From DATFVA01 sp963771705 (GTDB lineage Bacteria; Bacteroidota; Ignavibacteria; Ignavibacteriales; Ignavibacteriaceae): DNA of 64,000 nt. Of the stretch, positions 56,104 to 64,000 are shown piece after piece; position 1 is the stretch's first letter; every line of letters starts with the position of its first letter. Under the pieces are notes generated by a model. That model saw nothing but the letters and a program-made list of their open reading frames with translations. It did not search any database and was not told the DNA's origin. Made by a program: the position numbers and the translations under genes. The stretch covers positions 248,001-312,000 of the forward strand of contig CAVYUP010000014.1 in NCBI GenBank assembly GCA_963771705.1, given 5' to 3'.

Positions 56104-56377
56104 TTTATCCTCTGGTTCATTTAAGTTGAAAATTTAGCGCAGATGTGGGGGACAGATTGTGCAAAGACTATGCAACCGCATCACCTGCCTGCTTTTTTTT
56201 GGATTTTAGAACTATAAAGATAATAAAAACTGTGGAAATTTAACATTTCTCCGCACATAGGGTAAGGCGAATAATGCTTATGGGAAGATGCATTAATTAA
56301 ATAAATACATTGTTCTCTGCAGCCGGATTGGGATAAGGTTATAAAATCAACTGACTTTACACCTTTTATTTCCAAAG

Positions 56378-56406
56378 TTGACTATATACCTGTGATTTAT
56401 TAAGTT
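56378..56406 (+). promoter_or_regulatory. Candidate promoter for the TrmB-type regulator
   Basis: TTGACT (56378-56383), a 17-base spacer, TAAGTT (56401-56406). The predicted start of transcription falls at the left edge of a dyad (56410-56450), a place where a bound repressor would block transcription. Confidence 0.45.
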
Positions 56407-56409
56407 CGT

Positions 56410-56450
56410 GTGTCCCTATATGGAGGTACAACATCCTATAGGGGATACAC
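56410..56450. promoter_or_regulatory. Dyad symmetry, candidate operator
   Basis: GTGT (56410-56413) with ACAC (56447-56450), CCCTATA (56414-56420) with TATAGGG (56437-56443 allowing one bulge), and GGAG-GT with AC-TCC inside. The arms are imperfect but extended. It lies over the presumed transcription start of the regulator and may be its autoregulatory site, or a leader hairpin. Confidence 0.4.
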
Positions 56451-56467
56451 ATCAAATTTGGGCTAAA

Positions 56468-57298
56468 ATGCAAGATTTAATTGAAAAACTGCAACTTTTA
56501 GATATTCCCAGGCGTGAAGCTGAGGTTTACCTGGCGCTCTTGCAGAAGAATGAATTTACCGCAGCGGAAATTGCAAAAATAACTTCGGTAAGCCGGACAA
56601 AAACATATGAGATTTTACAGAATCTGGTTAAGAAGGGGCTTGCAGGGGAAAGCTATAAAAACGGAATAAAAATATTTACGAGCATGAGTCCCGATATTGT
56701 TATGAAGGGTATCAGTACCGAATATGACAGGAAGAAGTTCGTAGCAGATAAACTCCAGGAAGAACTGATGGAACTGAAAGCCGCGCAGGCTGAAACTTCC
56801 GATCCGCTCGACTATATTGAAATCTTAACTGAACGTGAACAAATTAAAGAACGTTGGCTTACTATCCAGAATAATACGAAGGAAGAGCTGCTCCTTTTCT
56901 CAAAAAGTCCTTATTCTTTCTCCCTGGAAGAAAACCTTGATTATGAGAAGGCATTACTAAAAAGAAATGTAGATTTCAAATGCATTTATGAGTATTTCGA
57001 TATTAAGAGCAGAGAAGCGAGAGATCTATTTATCAGCACACTGGAGAAATATGAAGAGATAGGTGAGCAAATCAGGATAGTAGATAATCTTACTATGAAG
57101 TTATGTATCAGCGATAGCACGATAACAATGCTTGCGCTGAACGACAGGGTCTCTCTTAAACCAAGTATAACATCAATGTTAGTCAATCACCCTAGCTATG
57201 CAGTCTCACTCAGGATGGTCTTTTTTACCTTCTGGTCAAACGGATTAACTCTTAAAGAATTTAAAGATAACCTCTCACAATATATCCAGGTTACCTGA
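56468..57298 (+). CDS. TrmB-family transcriptional regulator
   Basis: A 276-residue protein when started at the ATG at 56468. A GTG start at 56408 would add 20 residues that do not resemble the family. The N-terminal winged helix is typical of TrmB: LLDIPRREAEVYLALLQKNE, AAEIAKITSVSRTKTYEILQ, LVKKGLA. The rest resembles the effector-binding domain. TrmB proteins usually sense sugars and regulate sugar uptake or glycolysis; here no sugar transporter is adjacent, and the next gene is a secreted propeller protein 81 bases away. Confidence 0.85.
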   Translation: MQDLIEKLQLLDIPRREAEVYLALLQKNEFTAAEIAKITSVSRTKTYEILQNLVKKGLAGESYKNGIKIFTSMSPDIVMKGISTEYDRKKFVADKLQEELMELKAAQAETSDPLDYIEILTEREQIKERWLTIQNNTKEELLLFSKSPYSFSLEENLDYEKALLKRNVDFKCIYEYFDIKSREARDLFISTLEKYEEIGEQIRIVDNLTMKLCISDSTITMLALNDRVSLKPSITSMLVNHPSYAVSLRMVFFTFWSNGLTLKEFKDNLSQYIQVT

Positions 57299-57379
57299 TA
57301 TTGTGCTTTACTGAATTGAAACCAGGTGTTCTATCTAAATAATAAACAATCAACTATATTCTCATTTTCTGGAGATACA

Positions 57380-59467
57380 ATGTACAAATTATTCAAATTC
57401 TCTGTTTTCACACTATTCTTGGGGTTGATTTTTATTGGAGTTTCAAATGCTCAATGGCAGACGGCATCGGGACCGGATGGCGGCGGGACAACATGTCTCG
57501 CAGAGCATGACTCAATAATTTTTGCCGGTACTATATCCGGTGTTTATAAGAGCGCTGACAGCGGACTCACCTGGACAAACGCAAGTTCAGGGCTGCCCAC
57601 GACTTATATTTACGATCTCTATTCTACTCCTTTTTCAATTTATTCCTGTTCGTTTGAAGGAATATTCCGATCAGATGACGATGGAGAATCCTGGACAAAA
57701 GCGGACGCCGGGATAACTACGGATAATGTTTATTCTCTTACGCAGATTGATACGGTTCTATTCGCGGGTACTATGAACGGGGTTTACAGGTCATTTGACA
57801 ATTCTAATTCCTGGACCCGAGTTGACACCGGGATGACAGACCCATTTATAAATAAAGTAGCAGCTCTCGGAGCTTATCTTTTTGCAGCGACAGATGAAGG
57901 TATATACAGATCTGATGACCTTGGAGATACATGGGTAAATGCAAGTACAGGCATTACGGGAGGCGCTGTTCACACAATGGGAACTCTAGGACGTTCGCAG
58001 GTATTTGCCGGAACCAATGATGGTATTTTTGTTTCAACAGATCAGGGTGATAACTGGACATCGATCACTGGCAACATTGCACCCGCGCCAGTTTATGCGA
58101 TGGGCCTATATAGCGACAAGATGTTCATCGGCGTAGCTAAAAACGGAGCCTTTGTATCAACAGATCAGGGGGTCACATGGAGTGCGGTTGATCCGAGTCT
58201 TGATAATCCTTACATAGGTGATTTCCTTAAGTTTTATGATGTCTTATATGCCGCAAGCGGAGATGGGGTTTACAAATCAACAGATAACGGTGATAACTGG
58301 AGCAGAATGGCGCAGGGAATCTATTCAACAAGTGTCAGGACTTTCCTTGATTTAGGTTCAGATATTCTTGCCGGAACTTTCGACAGCGGTGCTTTCATAT
58401 CTCACGACGACGGACTAACCTGGGAGCCATTCACAAACATCGATACATACGGCATCCGTACACTTGCAAAAAGCGATTCGGCGCTGTTCGCGGCTACAAC
58501 AAGCAGCGGGCTATTAAGATCGACCGACAATGGCGCAACCTGGCAAAGGGTTATGTCGAATGTAAGAGATACTTATATAAGGACGGTAGGTGCACATGGT
58601 AGTACGGTACTGGCGGCAACTTTTTCGGCAGGTGCTTACAGATCAACCGATAATGGAAATACCTGGTCACCTATTAGCAGTAGTCTCAGCGATCCGGCTA
58701 TTGATAACTTCACTTTCATCGGAAGTGATGTTTACGCAGCCACATTGTTTTCCGGTTTCATATTCAAATCAACTGACGACGGACAGACATGGATAGAATC
58801 CTCTACGGGTTTGTCAAACTACTCGTCTACGCATAAAGTAATTGCCATGGGTCAAACTCTGTTTGCCGCCGCAAATGATGGAATGTATGTTTCTGAGGAC
58901 GGAGGAAATAACTGGTCCTTAAAGAACAACGGCTTAACCTCCGTAATATTGCAGACTGTTGAAGCCTACGGTTCAACAATACTTACAGGAACAGCTGATG
59001 GATATGCCTATGAATCAAATGATAATGGTGATACCTGGACATCAATAAGCAACGGCCTTCCGCCTACCGGTTATACCAGCGCAGTTGAAGCATTTCATTT
59101 AAGCGGACAGAATTTGATATGCGGCACATACTCGACAGGTGTGCTATGGCGCCCAGCGAACCAGGTTTTAACTTCGGTGATACAGGAGAATAAAAATATG
59201 CCTGAAGACTATTCGTTAAGTCAAAACTATCCTAATCCCTTCAATCCCACAACCCAGATAAGTTTCAGTATTCCTTCGGACGGTACTGTTCATTTAAATG
59301 TTTACAACTCTCTTGGAGAAAAAGTAGCCGAACTTGTTAACGGATTCAGAAAGGCCGGCAGTCACGAAATAACATTCAATGCAACTGATTTGGCGAGCGG
59401 TGTTTACTACTACACCATTGTTTCCGGCAGTTTCACCCAAACGAAGAAGATGATCCTTCTCAAATAA
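57380..59467 (+). CDS. Secreted multi-repeat BNR/YCF48-type propeller protein with T9SS sorting domain
   Basis: A 695-residue secreted protein started at the ATG at 57380 (GGAG 5 bases before; the frame extends 18 codons further up to an ATG without support). A signal peptide ends at VSNAQ. About thirteen repeats of roughly 42 residues follow, each with an Asp-box-like motif such as SADSGLTW, SDDDGESW, STDQGDNW and STDNGDTW, forming one or two beta-propellers. The last 85 residues are a type A sorting domain starting NYPNPFNPTTQISF. Surface localisation is expected. The ligand is unknown. Confidence 0.85.
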   Translation: MYKLFKFSVFTLFLGLIFIGVSNAQWQTASGPDGGGTTCLAEHDSIIFAGTISGVYKSADSGLTWTNASSGLPTTYIYDLYSTPFSIYSCSFEGIFRSDDDGESWTKADAGITTDNVYSLTQIDTVLFAGTMNGVYRSFDNSNSWTRVDTGMTDPFINKVAALGAYLFAATDEGIYRSDDLGDTWVNASTGITGGAVHTMGTLGRSQVFAGTNDGIFVSTDQGDNWTSITGNIAPAPVYAMGLYSDKMFIGVAKNGAFVSTDQGVTWSAVDPSLDNPYIGDFLKFYDVLYAASGDGVYKSTDNGDNWSRMAQGIYSTSVRTFLDLGSDILAGTFDSGAFISHDDGLTWEPFTNIDTYGIRTLAKSDSALFAATTSSGLLRSTDNGATWQRVMSNVRDTYIRTVGAHGSTVLAATFSAGAYRSTDNGNTWSPISSSLSDPAIDNFTFIGSDVYAATLFSGFIFKSTDDGQTWIESSTGLSNYSSTHKVIAMGQTLFAAANDGMYVSEDGGNNWSLKNNGLTSVILQTVEAYGSTILTGTADGYAYESNDNGDTWTSISNGLPPTGYTSAVEAFHLSGQNLICGTYSTGVLWRPANQVLTSVIQENKNMPEDYSLSQNYPNPFNPTTQISFSIPSDGTVHLNVYNSLGEKVAELVNGFRKAGSHEITFNATDLASGVYYYTIVSGSFTQTKKMILLK

Positions 59468-59511
59468 CAAAATCCTGCCGGACAATATTTGTACGGAATT
59501 CATTTCTACTG

Positions 59512-59543
59512 AAGTGCCTCTTCTGCCATTTGAAGAGGCACTT
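59512..59543. terminator. Strong hairpin, terminator-like
   Basis: AAGTGCCTCTTC (59512-59523) pairs perfectly with GAAGAGGCACTT (59532-59543) over an 8-base loop. It lies 45 bases after the secreted propeller gene. There is no long T-run after it, so termination may be weak or factor-assisted. Confidence 0.6.
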
Positions 59544-59653
59544 AATCATAGCCTTACCGCACAAAATCCACATAATTTTATTTGCTCATTATTTCAACAA
59601 GGTTTGCCGTTATTAATAAAGAAACGGGGCGGTAAAAAGCGTCTAAATACTAT

Positions 59654-59730
59654 CTGAAAACGTTCTGAAAACGTTCTGAATACGTTCTGAAAACGTTCTG
59701 AATACGTTCTGAAAACGTTCTGAATACGTT
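59654..59730. repeat. Seven-copy 11-bp tandem repeat
   Basis: Units are CTGAAAACGTT (copies 1, 2, 4, 6) and CTGAATACGTT (copies 3, 5, 7), perfectly contiguous. From copy 2 on, alternation gives three exact 22-bp units. Eleven bases is close to one DNA turn, so each copy presents the same face of the helix. Each CTGAAAACGTT copy contains the palindrome AACGTT. It is not a CRISPR array (no spacers). Confidence 0.95.
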
Positions 59731-59965
59731 GCAATTATATGATAAAGGGGGAATAATTCATATTACAGGTTTTGAGCTAATCAGGGGTGATTATAAGGAA
59801 ATCAGGATATCAGGAATGGTGAGGTGAGATCTTTCTATCGTAGTCTTGTGTCCAATATTATAGTGGAGATAGAATAAATCTATTGTCACTGCCTATGAAA
59901 TTTTTAAGAATATATTTATTACGGATGATTCAAGGCAAGGTTTAGATGAAAAGGCCAGGGAACGT

Positions 59966-60676
59966 ATGATAAAGAAAAGGTTGAGGAAACTTGTAACTGT
60001 TATGTTCGCAATGTCAGGCATTTTATTGGATAAAATAACCCCTTTGAGGATAGCGCTGCTGATAATTATTGCCGCAGGATTTATCGGGAGATATTTAATT
60101 ATAAATAAAATAAATTTTGCCGTCTCCCTAATAATATTTTTTATGATCTTTTGTGTAAGGTATATTTTTCTGTTTTTCAGCTTTACAAAACGGGGAGTGG
60201 CTTATCACCTGAAGAAAAATTTCGGAGAACAGCTTGGTTATGAATTATACAAATCAGCTACTGCCATCCTGTTTTTTCTAAGTGCCTCAGGTTTTACGCT
60301 GCTCGTCAACAAATCTATCGGAATCTTATTTCCCTCATTCCTTGAAAATCAGGTACTGCTTTCGATGGTAGGAATCCCAATTATGGTTATCGGACTGGTC
60401 ACAAACATCTGGTCTGCCCTGATTGTAGGGATAGACATCTATTACTACAAAGATTTATTCCTCGGCAGAAAAATAGGTGAATTCAGGAAAGAAGGACCAT
60501 ATAATTTTCTTTCCAACCCAATGTATTCTGTAGGGCAGGCAGGCGGATACGGAACAGCGATCTTAAGCGCGTCTGTGCCCGGGATAATTTTTATTTTTCT
60601 CAATCAGGTGCTGATGTACATATTTTATCTGACATTTGAAAAACCACATATTGAAAAAATACTCTTGTCGCAATAA
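59966..60676 (+). CDS. Membrane methyltransferase-like protein (PEMT/ICMT-type)
   Basis: A 236-residue protein with AGGGA before its ATG and about five transmembrane segments. The C-terminal motif FRKEGPYNFLSNPMYSVGQAG corresponds to the GPY…RHPMY signature of phospholipid or isoprenylcysteine methyltransferases, with Ser-Asn in place of Arg-His, and the end has FEKPHIEKILL resembling the E-E-x-x-L end of those enzymes. The missing His may reduce or change catalysis. Substrate unknown. Confidence 0.65.
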   Translation: MIKKRLRKLVTVMFAMSGILLDKITPLRIALLIIIAAGFIGRYLIINKINFAVSLIIFFMIFCVRYIFLFFSFTKRGVAYHLKKNFGEQLGYELYKSATAILFFLSASGFTLLVNKSIGILFPSFLENQVLLSMVGIPIMVIGLVTNIWSALIVGIDIYYYKDLFLGRKIGEFRKEGPYNFLSNPMYSVGQAGGYGTAILSASVPGIIFIFLNQVLMYIFYLTFEKPHIEKILLSQ

Positions 60677-60830
60677 AAAAATTCCTGATAGCTTTAGCCC
60701 AAGCACAAAAATATTGAAAATAACCTGCATTGCTGCTCCAATCATTTCAACGAAGCTCCCAACTTTTGTTTTGTAAGGCAAATCTTTTATTTTTGTTCTC
60801 CAATTTCAGTAAATATTGATTCAATATTCT

Positions 60831-60912
60831 GCGAGAATGGCGGAATTGGCAGACGCGCTAGACTTAGGATCTAGTACCGCAAGGTGTCGGGGTTCGAGTC
60901 CCCGTTCTCGCA
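60831..60912 (+). tRNA. tRNA-Leu (anticodon UAG)
   Basis: An 82-base tRNA. Acceptor arms GCGAGAA (60831-60837) and TTCTCGC (60905-60911) pair; the anticodon arm is CTAGA-CTTAGGA-TCTAG with anticodon TAG; a long variable arm (TACCGCAAGGTGTC) marks a class II tRNA; the T arm is GGGG-TTCGAGT-CCCC. The CCA end is not encoded. Confidence 0.96.
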
Positions 60913-60971
60913 CAAGATCCAATAAAATGGATAATTCTTATTAACGATCACCAAGTTCGGGGTATTCTGTA

Positions 60972-61319
60972 CTAAAGTTGAATAGGGGGTGTAGAGTTGA
61001 GGGGGCGGCCTTCTTCGCGGCATTGTACCTGCCAGATCAGCTTAGCAAAGTTTTTAAGCGACTGAGGAATTTTCCCATTCTCGTATACCTTATACGCAAT
61101 TTCTGCTCTGGCGATGAATGACCAAAATATATCAAGGCTTTCTACACGTATCTCCATCTTCAGGATTGTTTCCTCGAGCTTCTCATAAAGTTTCGCCCTT
61201 GTAAGATCGGGAAGATTTAGAGCCTTCGTAATTTCTTTCTGAAGATTTGTGAATAACCTTAATACTTGTTCGTATTCGCTCTGCTGGAAGTTGTATTGAT
61301 CAGATTCCCCGTAACCCAT
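60972..61319 (-). CDS. Orphan helical protein
   Basis: A 115-residue protein started at the ATG at 61319 (AAGGGAAATACC before it); an upstream GTG would add 9 residues. It is alpha-helical and charged (for example LFTNLQKEITKALNLPDLTR, LYEKLEETILKMEIR), with no Cys motif or signal. The first residues after the start are MGYGESDQYNF. It may be a four-helix-bundle protein. I do not recognise it. Confidence 0.6.
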   Translation of the reverse strand: MGYGESDQYNFQQSEYEQVLRLFTNLQKEITKALNLPDLTRAKLYEKLEETILKMEIRVESLDIFWSFIARAEIAYKVYENGKIPQSLKNFAKLIWQVQCREEGRPLNSTPPIQL

Positions 61320-61827
61320 GGTATTTCCCTTACTAAAAATTTCCACCTATTTTTCCCGCAAAATATATTATTTTTTTTCAAAAAGAAAGACAGGCCGATG
61401 ATTATTTTTTTTATCTTAAAAATAAGTGCCTGACGGTTTATTATTCAGCATAATATTTAATTTATGAGCCATACTCTGGAAAAATTTTTGAATTCTGTAA
61501 AATATAATTCTTAATTTTGCATTGTCTGTAAATGGACAAATGAACTACTTTGCCTCTCTTCAATTAAATTTATTTTTTTTAGAAGAATTTTTGATAAATT
61601 TATTGTTAAGTAAACGAGTTCTAGACGGTTAGTGAGGTAAAAACAACTCTCTCATTCTGTTTTTTCTTCAAAATTGTACAAAAAATCCCTATTTCAATAT
61701 CAATAGAGGGCATATAAACAGGTATGAAAATTGCTAAGGTTAGCACGAATTATTCTTTAAATAATAAAATTTGGATAGTCCCATTTTCAGATTTCTTATT
61801 CCAAATAATCAGTCCTACGGGGAAAGT
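61320..61827 (+). other. AT-rich intergenic region upstream of the phosphatase gene
   Basis: No conserved gene is seen apart from a possible small ORF (61724-61831). A weak promoter-like pair is TTGTAC (61674-61679), 18 bases, TATCAA (61698-61703), which would serve the phosphatase/kinase genes. Several T-runs occur on both strands. Confidence 0.4.
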
Positions 61828-61831
61828 ATGA
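61724..61831 (+). CDS. Possible 35-residue leader ORF overlapping the phosphatase start
   Basis: ATG at 61724 with AGG just before it; 35 codons, ending with TGA that overlaps the phosphatase ATG as ATGA (61828-61831). The overlap is the arrangement used for translational coupling. The product is hydrophobic in its second half and unknown. It may be chance. Confidence 0.3.
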   Translation: MKIAKVSTNYSLNNKIWIVPFSDFLFQIISPTGKV

Positions 61832-62556
61832 AATATACCCACGTCTCTGTCTCGAAAACCGGGCTGCGCCGGTACGAAAATGAGGATTCTTTCGGGGTAT
61901 TTGAACTTGATGAAGGGTTATTAACGATCTTATGTGACGGCCTCGGCGGGAACCGTGCAGGCGAGGTTGCCTCCAGCCTGACGGTAGAGACTATTTATAA
62001 TTCCTTTATAAGGTCCGATAACAAAGATTATCTTGAAAGGATAAAGGAAGCCATTCTGGCTGCCAATAATATGATTATGTCTCAGTCGGCCTCGACGCCT
62101 GCATTCAAGGGCATGGCGACTACTGTAGAGGTGCTTTTCCTAAACGCCACTACTGCCTATTGGGGACATATTGGCGACTCACGTATTTACAAATACGATG
62201 ATCAGAAGATCAAGCAGATTACAAAAGATCATTCTCTTGTTCAACGTCTTGTTGATGAGGGATACCTTACCCTCAAAGAAGCCGAAAACCATCCCAACAG
62301 AAACATCATTATGAAAGCGCTGGGTGATACTCCCGATGTTGAAGCTGATCTGAGCAAGATTAAACTTAACACCCGCGAGGATTTCAAATTCTTTGTTTGT
62401 TCCGACGGTGTTACCTGTGTGGTTAATGATGAAGAACTAGAGGAAATTATCGGCAATGATGATGTAAATTTTACAGCCGAGAAACTTTCCAAGTTAATAG
62501 AAGACAGGGGAGCCCCGGATAACTATTCATTCGTATTAATAAAAAAGGATGAATGA
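61828..62556 (+). CDS. PP2C-family protein Ser/Thr phosphatase
   Basis: A 242-residue phosphatase started at the ATG at 61828 (GGGGAAAG before it); the frame extends upstream only to a TTG. PPM/PP2C metal sites are visible: NEDSFGVF, LCDGLGGNRAG, HIGDSRIYKY, and CSDGVTCVVNDEE. Its partner kinase gene begins at its stop codon (overlap TGATG), the usual Stp/PknB pairing. It would dephosphorylate targets of that kinase. Confidence 0.94.
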   Translation: MKYTHVSVSKTGLRRYENEDSFGVFELDEGLLTILCDGLGGNRAGEVASSLTVETIYNSFIRSDNKDYLERIKEAILAANNMIMSQSASTPAFKGMATTVEVLFLNATTAYWGHIGDSRIYKYDDQKIKQITKDHSLVQRLVDEGYLTLKEAENHPNRNIIMKALGDTPDVEADLSKIKLNTREDFKFFVCSDGVTCVVNDEELEEIIGNDDVNFTAEKLSKLIEDRGAPDNYSFVLIKKDE

Positions 62557-64000
62557 TGGTCGGGACGAACATTGAGAATTACAAGATAGTCGAGGTGATC
62601 GGCGAAGGCGGAATGGGGGTTGTCTACAAGGCAATCGACCTTAAGCTTGAGCGCTACGTGGCTATCAAAATTCTCAATACAAGTAAACCACCTAATCCCC
62701 AGTTCATCGAACGATTCAAACGCGAGGCACGTAACCAGGCAAAGCTTAATCATACTAATATAATTCCTGTTTACGGATTCACTGATGCCGATAATACCCT
62801 CGGTATCGTAATGGAGTATATTGAAGGCGAAACCCTGGAGGAAATTATCCGCCGGGAGGGTCGGCTTGATCTCAAATTTTCCCTGGACGTGATGAGACAG
62901 ATACTGAGCGGAATAGCTTTCGCCCATCAAAAAGGTTTTATCCACCGAGATCTTAAACCTTCCAATATAATTATCAGCAATGAAGGTATTGCCAAGATTA
63001 TGGACTTCGGAATATCAAAGTCGATTAATGAGACAAAGGATATTACGAAGGCAGGGACTAAAATAGGGACTATCTTCTATATGAGTCCCGAACAGATCAG
63101 AGGCAAACCACCGACAACACAGAGCGACCTTTACTCTCTTGGCGTAACGTTTTATGAAATGCTTTCAGGAAAAACACCCTTCGACTATCCGACCGAGTTT
63201 GAGATAATGGAAGCCCATATTAAAAAAATTCCTGCCAGACTTTCAACTCATCTCCCGGGACTACCACCAGAAATCGACAGGATTATATCCAAAGCGCTGG
63301 AGAAACCGGTTCAGAAGAGATACCTATCTGCCGAGGATTTTCTTGAGGATATAGACAGGGTTTTTGAAGATCTTACTATTGTAGAAATTGATGAACCTGT
63401 GGTTTATAAAAACCGGAGGAAAATTCCCCGTCATATTTTCAGAAGATTTGCCTTAACGACAGTTATTCTGATAATAGGAGCGGTTCTGTTTTATTATTTC
63501 TACAGCAACATTTCTACTCTACTCAAGGATAATAATACCATTGTGAATAATGGGGACGGCAGTGAAGCTACTCTGACATCCAATCCCTCGGGGGTGATCA
63601 GGTCGGTGTGGACTCCGGTTACACTTTCAACAGCCACAACACTTAACTCGATAGATTTTGTTACTCCCGATATAGGCTATGTCTGCGGATTTAACGGGTT
63701 AATACTTAAGACAGAGGATGGCGGTAAAACCTGGCAGAAGAGCACATACGACAGCAGGGTAAATTTCTTTGATGTTTATTTTCTGGATGAGGATAACGGT
63801 TTCATCACGGGAGATAACGGTACTATTATATATACACAAGACGGCGGAAAGAACTGGGAGATACTTAAAATATACATTAAAGAATCAATTTTTGACATAT
63901 GTTTTTTAAGTGATAAAAGAACCGGGTTTATGGCCGGAAGTCATGGAACTATCCTGAAAACCTTAAACGGGGGCCGGACCTGGTATCCCGTATATACGCC
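62556..64000 (+). CDS. Hanks-type Ser/Thr protein kinase with transmembrane helix and extracytoplasmic YCF48-like propeller (3' end outside window)
   Basis: The frame is open to the right edge (481 residues visible). The kinase domain (about 1-270) is intact: GEGGMGVVY at 16-24, Lys38 in VAIKIL, HRDLKPSN (130-137), DFG (150-152), activation-segment end MSPEQ. A single transmembrane helix at about 299-316 (ALTTVILIIGAVLFYYFY) is followed outside by YCF48/photosynthesis-assembly-like repeats from about residue 355: TEDGGKTW, TQDGGKNW, TLNGGRTW, with IGYVCGFNG and TGFMAGSHG. Most bacterial kinases of this layout have PASTA, NHL or other sensors; a YCF48-type propeller is less usual. The phosphatase overlaps its start. 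Confidence 0.93.
   Translation, partial: MVGTNIENYKIVEVIGEGGMGVVYKAIDLKLERYVAIKILNTSKPPNPQFIERFKREARNQAKLNHTNIIPVYGFTDADNTLGIVMEYIEGETLEEIIRREGRLDLKFSLDVMRQILSGIAFAHQKGFIHRDLKPSNIIISNEGIAKIMDFGISKSINETKDITKAGTKIGTIFYMSPEQIRGKPPTTQSDLYSLGVTFYEMLSGKTPFDYPTEFEIMEAHIKKIPARLSTHLPGLPPEIDRIISKALEKPVQKRYLSAEDFLEDIDRVFEDLTIVEIDEPVVYKNRRKIPRHIFRRFALTTVILIIGAVLFYYFYSNISTLLKDNNTIVNNGDGSEATLTSNPSGVIRSVWTPVTLSTATTLNSIDFVTPDIGYVCGFNGLILKTEDGGKTWQKSTYDSRVNFFDVYFLDEDNGFITGDNGTIIYTQDGGKNWEILKIYIKESIFDICFLSDKRTGFMAGSHGTILKTLNGGRTWYPVYT

Larger units (their letters stand above)
56104..56467. other. Divergent intergenic region between tig and the TrmB-type regulator
   Basis: No gene is seen. The right end holds a promoter (56378-56406) and an overlapping dyad (56410-56450) for the regulator. 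I see no convincing promoter for tig, and no riboswitch. Confidence 0.5.
59468..59965 (+). other. Non-coding region with hairpin and 11-bp repeat array
   Basis: No gene is found. It contains a perfect 12-pair hairpin (59512-59543), a seven-copy 11-bp tandem array (59654-59730) and otherwise AT-rich sequence leading to a methyltransferase-like gene. Confidence 0.6.

Noticed and set aside
56408..56467. GTG or ATG starts adding up to 20 residues to the TrmB-type regulator
   Set aside because: The extra residues overlie the dyad and do not look like the family N-terminus.
59654..59730. CRISPR array interpretation of the tandem repeat
   Set aside because: Units are contiguous with no spacers, and no cas genes are in the window.
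60831..60912. tRNA-Leu as an integration (att) site
   Set aside because: I see no second copy of the tRNA 3' end and no integrase gene nearby.

Overview
The window looks like chromosome from a Bacteroidota/Chlorobi-group bacterium, most likely of the Ignavibacteria type. The sequence reasons are a type IX secretion system (porU, porV) with several cargo proteins ending in the NYPNPFNP-type sorting domain, an alternative complex III (ActABCDEF) fused in layout to an aa3-type cytochrome oxidase cluster, AT-leaning coding sequence with frequent TTG/GTG starts, and a bacterial microcompartment (BMC) shell-protein pair. The taxonomic call is inference from gene content; no rRNA is present.

Region 1 (1-10100) is a secretion and cell-surface block: the 3' part of the porU sortase gene, porV, a secreted M6-peptidase-like protein whose zinc motif has been lost, a very large secreted zinc peptidase/beta-propeller/outer-membrane-barrel protein broken by a single-base frameshift close to its 3' end, and a small envelope protein of the DUF5683 type. 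Region 2 (10562-27300) is mostly housekeeping: der, an FAD/NAD disulfide oxidoreductase, upp, a TPR protein, a secreted YCF48-like T9SS cargo, rsh ((p)ppGpp), ruvX, two BMC-H shell proteins with their own promoter and terminator, a YbbR protein, tmk, a C-terminal processing protease, a zinc-ribbon membrane protein, and a GlcD/GlcF-like flavin/iron-sulfur oxidase pair.

Region 3 (27760-42643) is one long respiratory cluster on the + strand: pentaheme ActA, a 66-residue orphan, ActB, ActC, an ActD-ActE fusion, ActF, a membrane-anchored cytochrome c, a Sco copper chaperone, cytochrome oxidase subunits I, III, IV and II, haem O synthase, and a multi-span membrane protein with a C-terminal cytochrome c domain. 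Together they would oxidise quinol, pass electrons through c-type haems and reduce oxygen at an A2-type oxidase (YSHPAVY motif).

Region 4 (42851-64000) is mixed: two more T9SS cargo proteins, glycogen phosphorylase, a glycosyltransferase, a Mg-chelatase-like AAA+/VWA pair, a LACTB-like serine hydrolase, clpP and tig on the - strand, a TrmB-family regulator behind a promoter with an overlapping dyad, a seven-copy 11-bp tandem repeat, a PEMT/ICMT-like membrane methyltransferase, tRNA-Leu(UAG), an orphan helical protein, and a PP2C phosphatase/Hanks kinase pair. The kinase carries an extracytoplasmic YCF48-like propeller and runs off the right edge.

The most unusual items are the self-contained BMC-H unit whose second shell protein has a long acidic linker and a EutK-like nucleic-acid-binding-type tail, the kinase with a photosynthesis-assembly-like propeller sensor, the M6 pseudopeptidase, the 11-bp phased repeat array and the TGACA-TTT-TGTCA palindromes upstream of der. 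All calls are from reading the sequence; no database searches were run.
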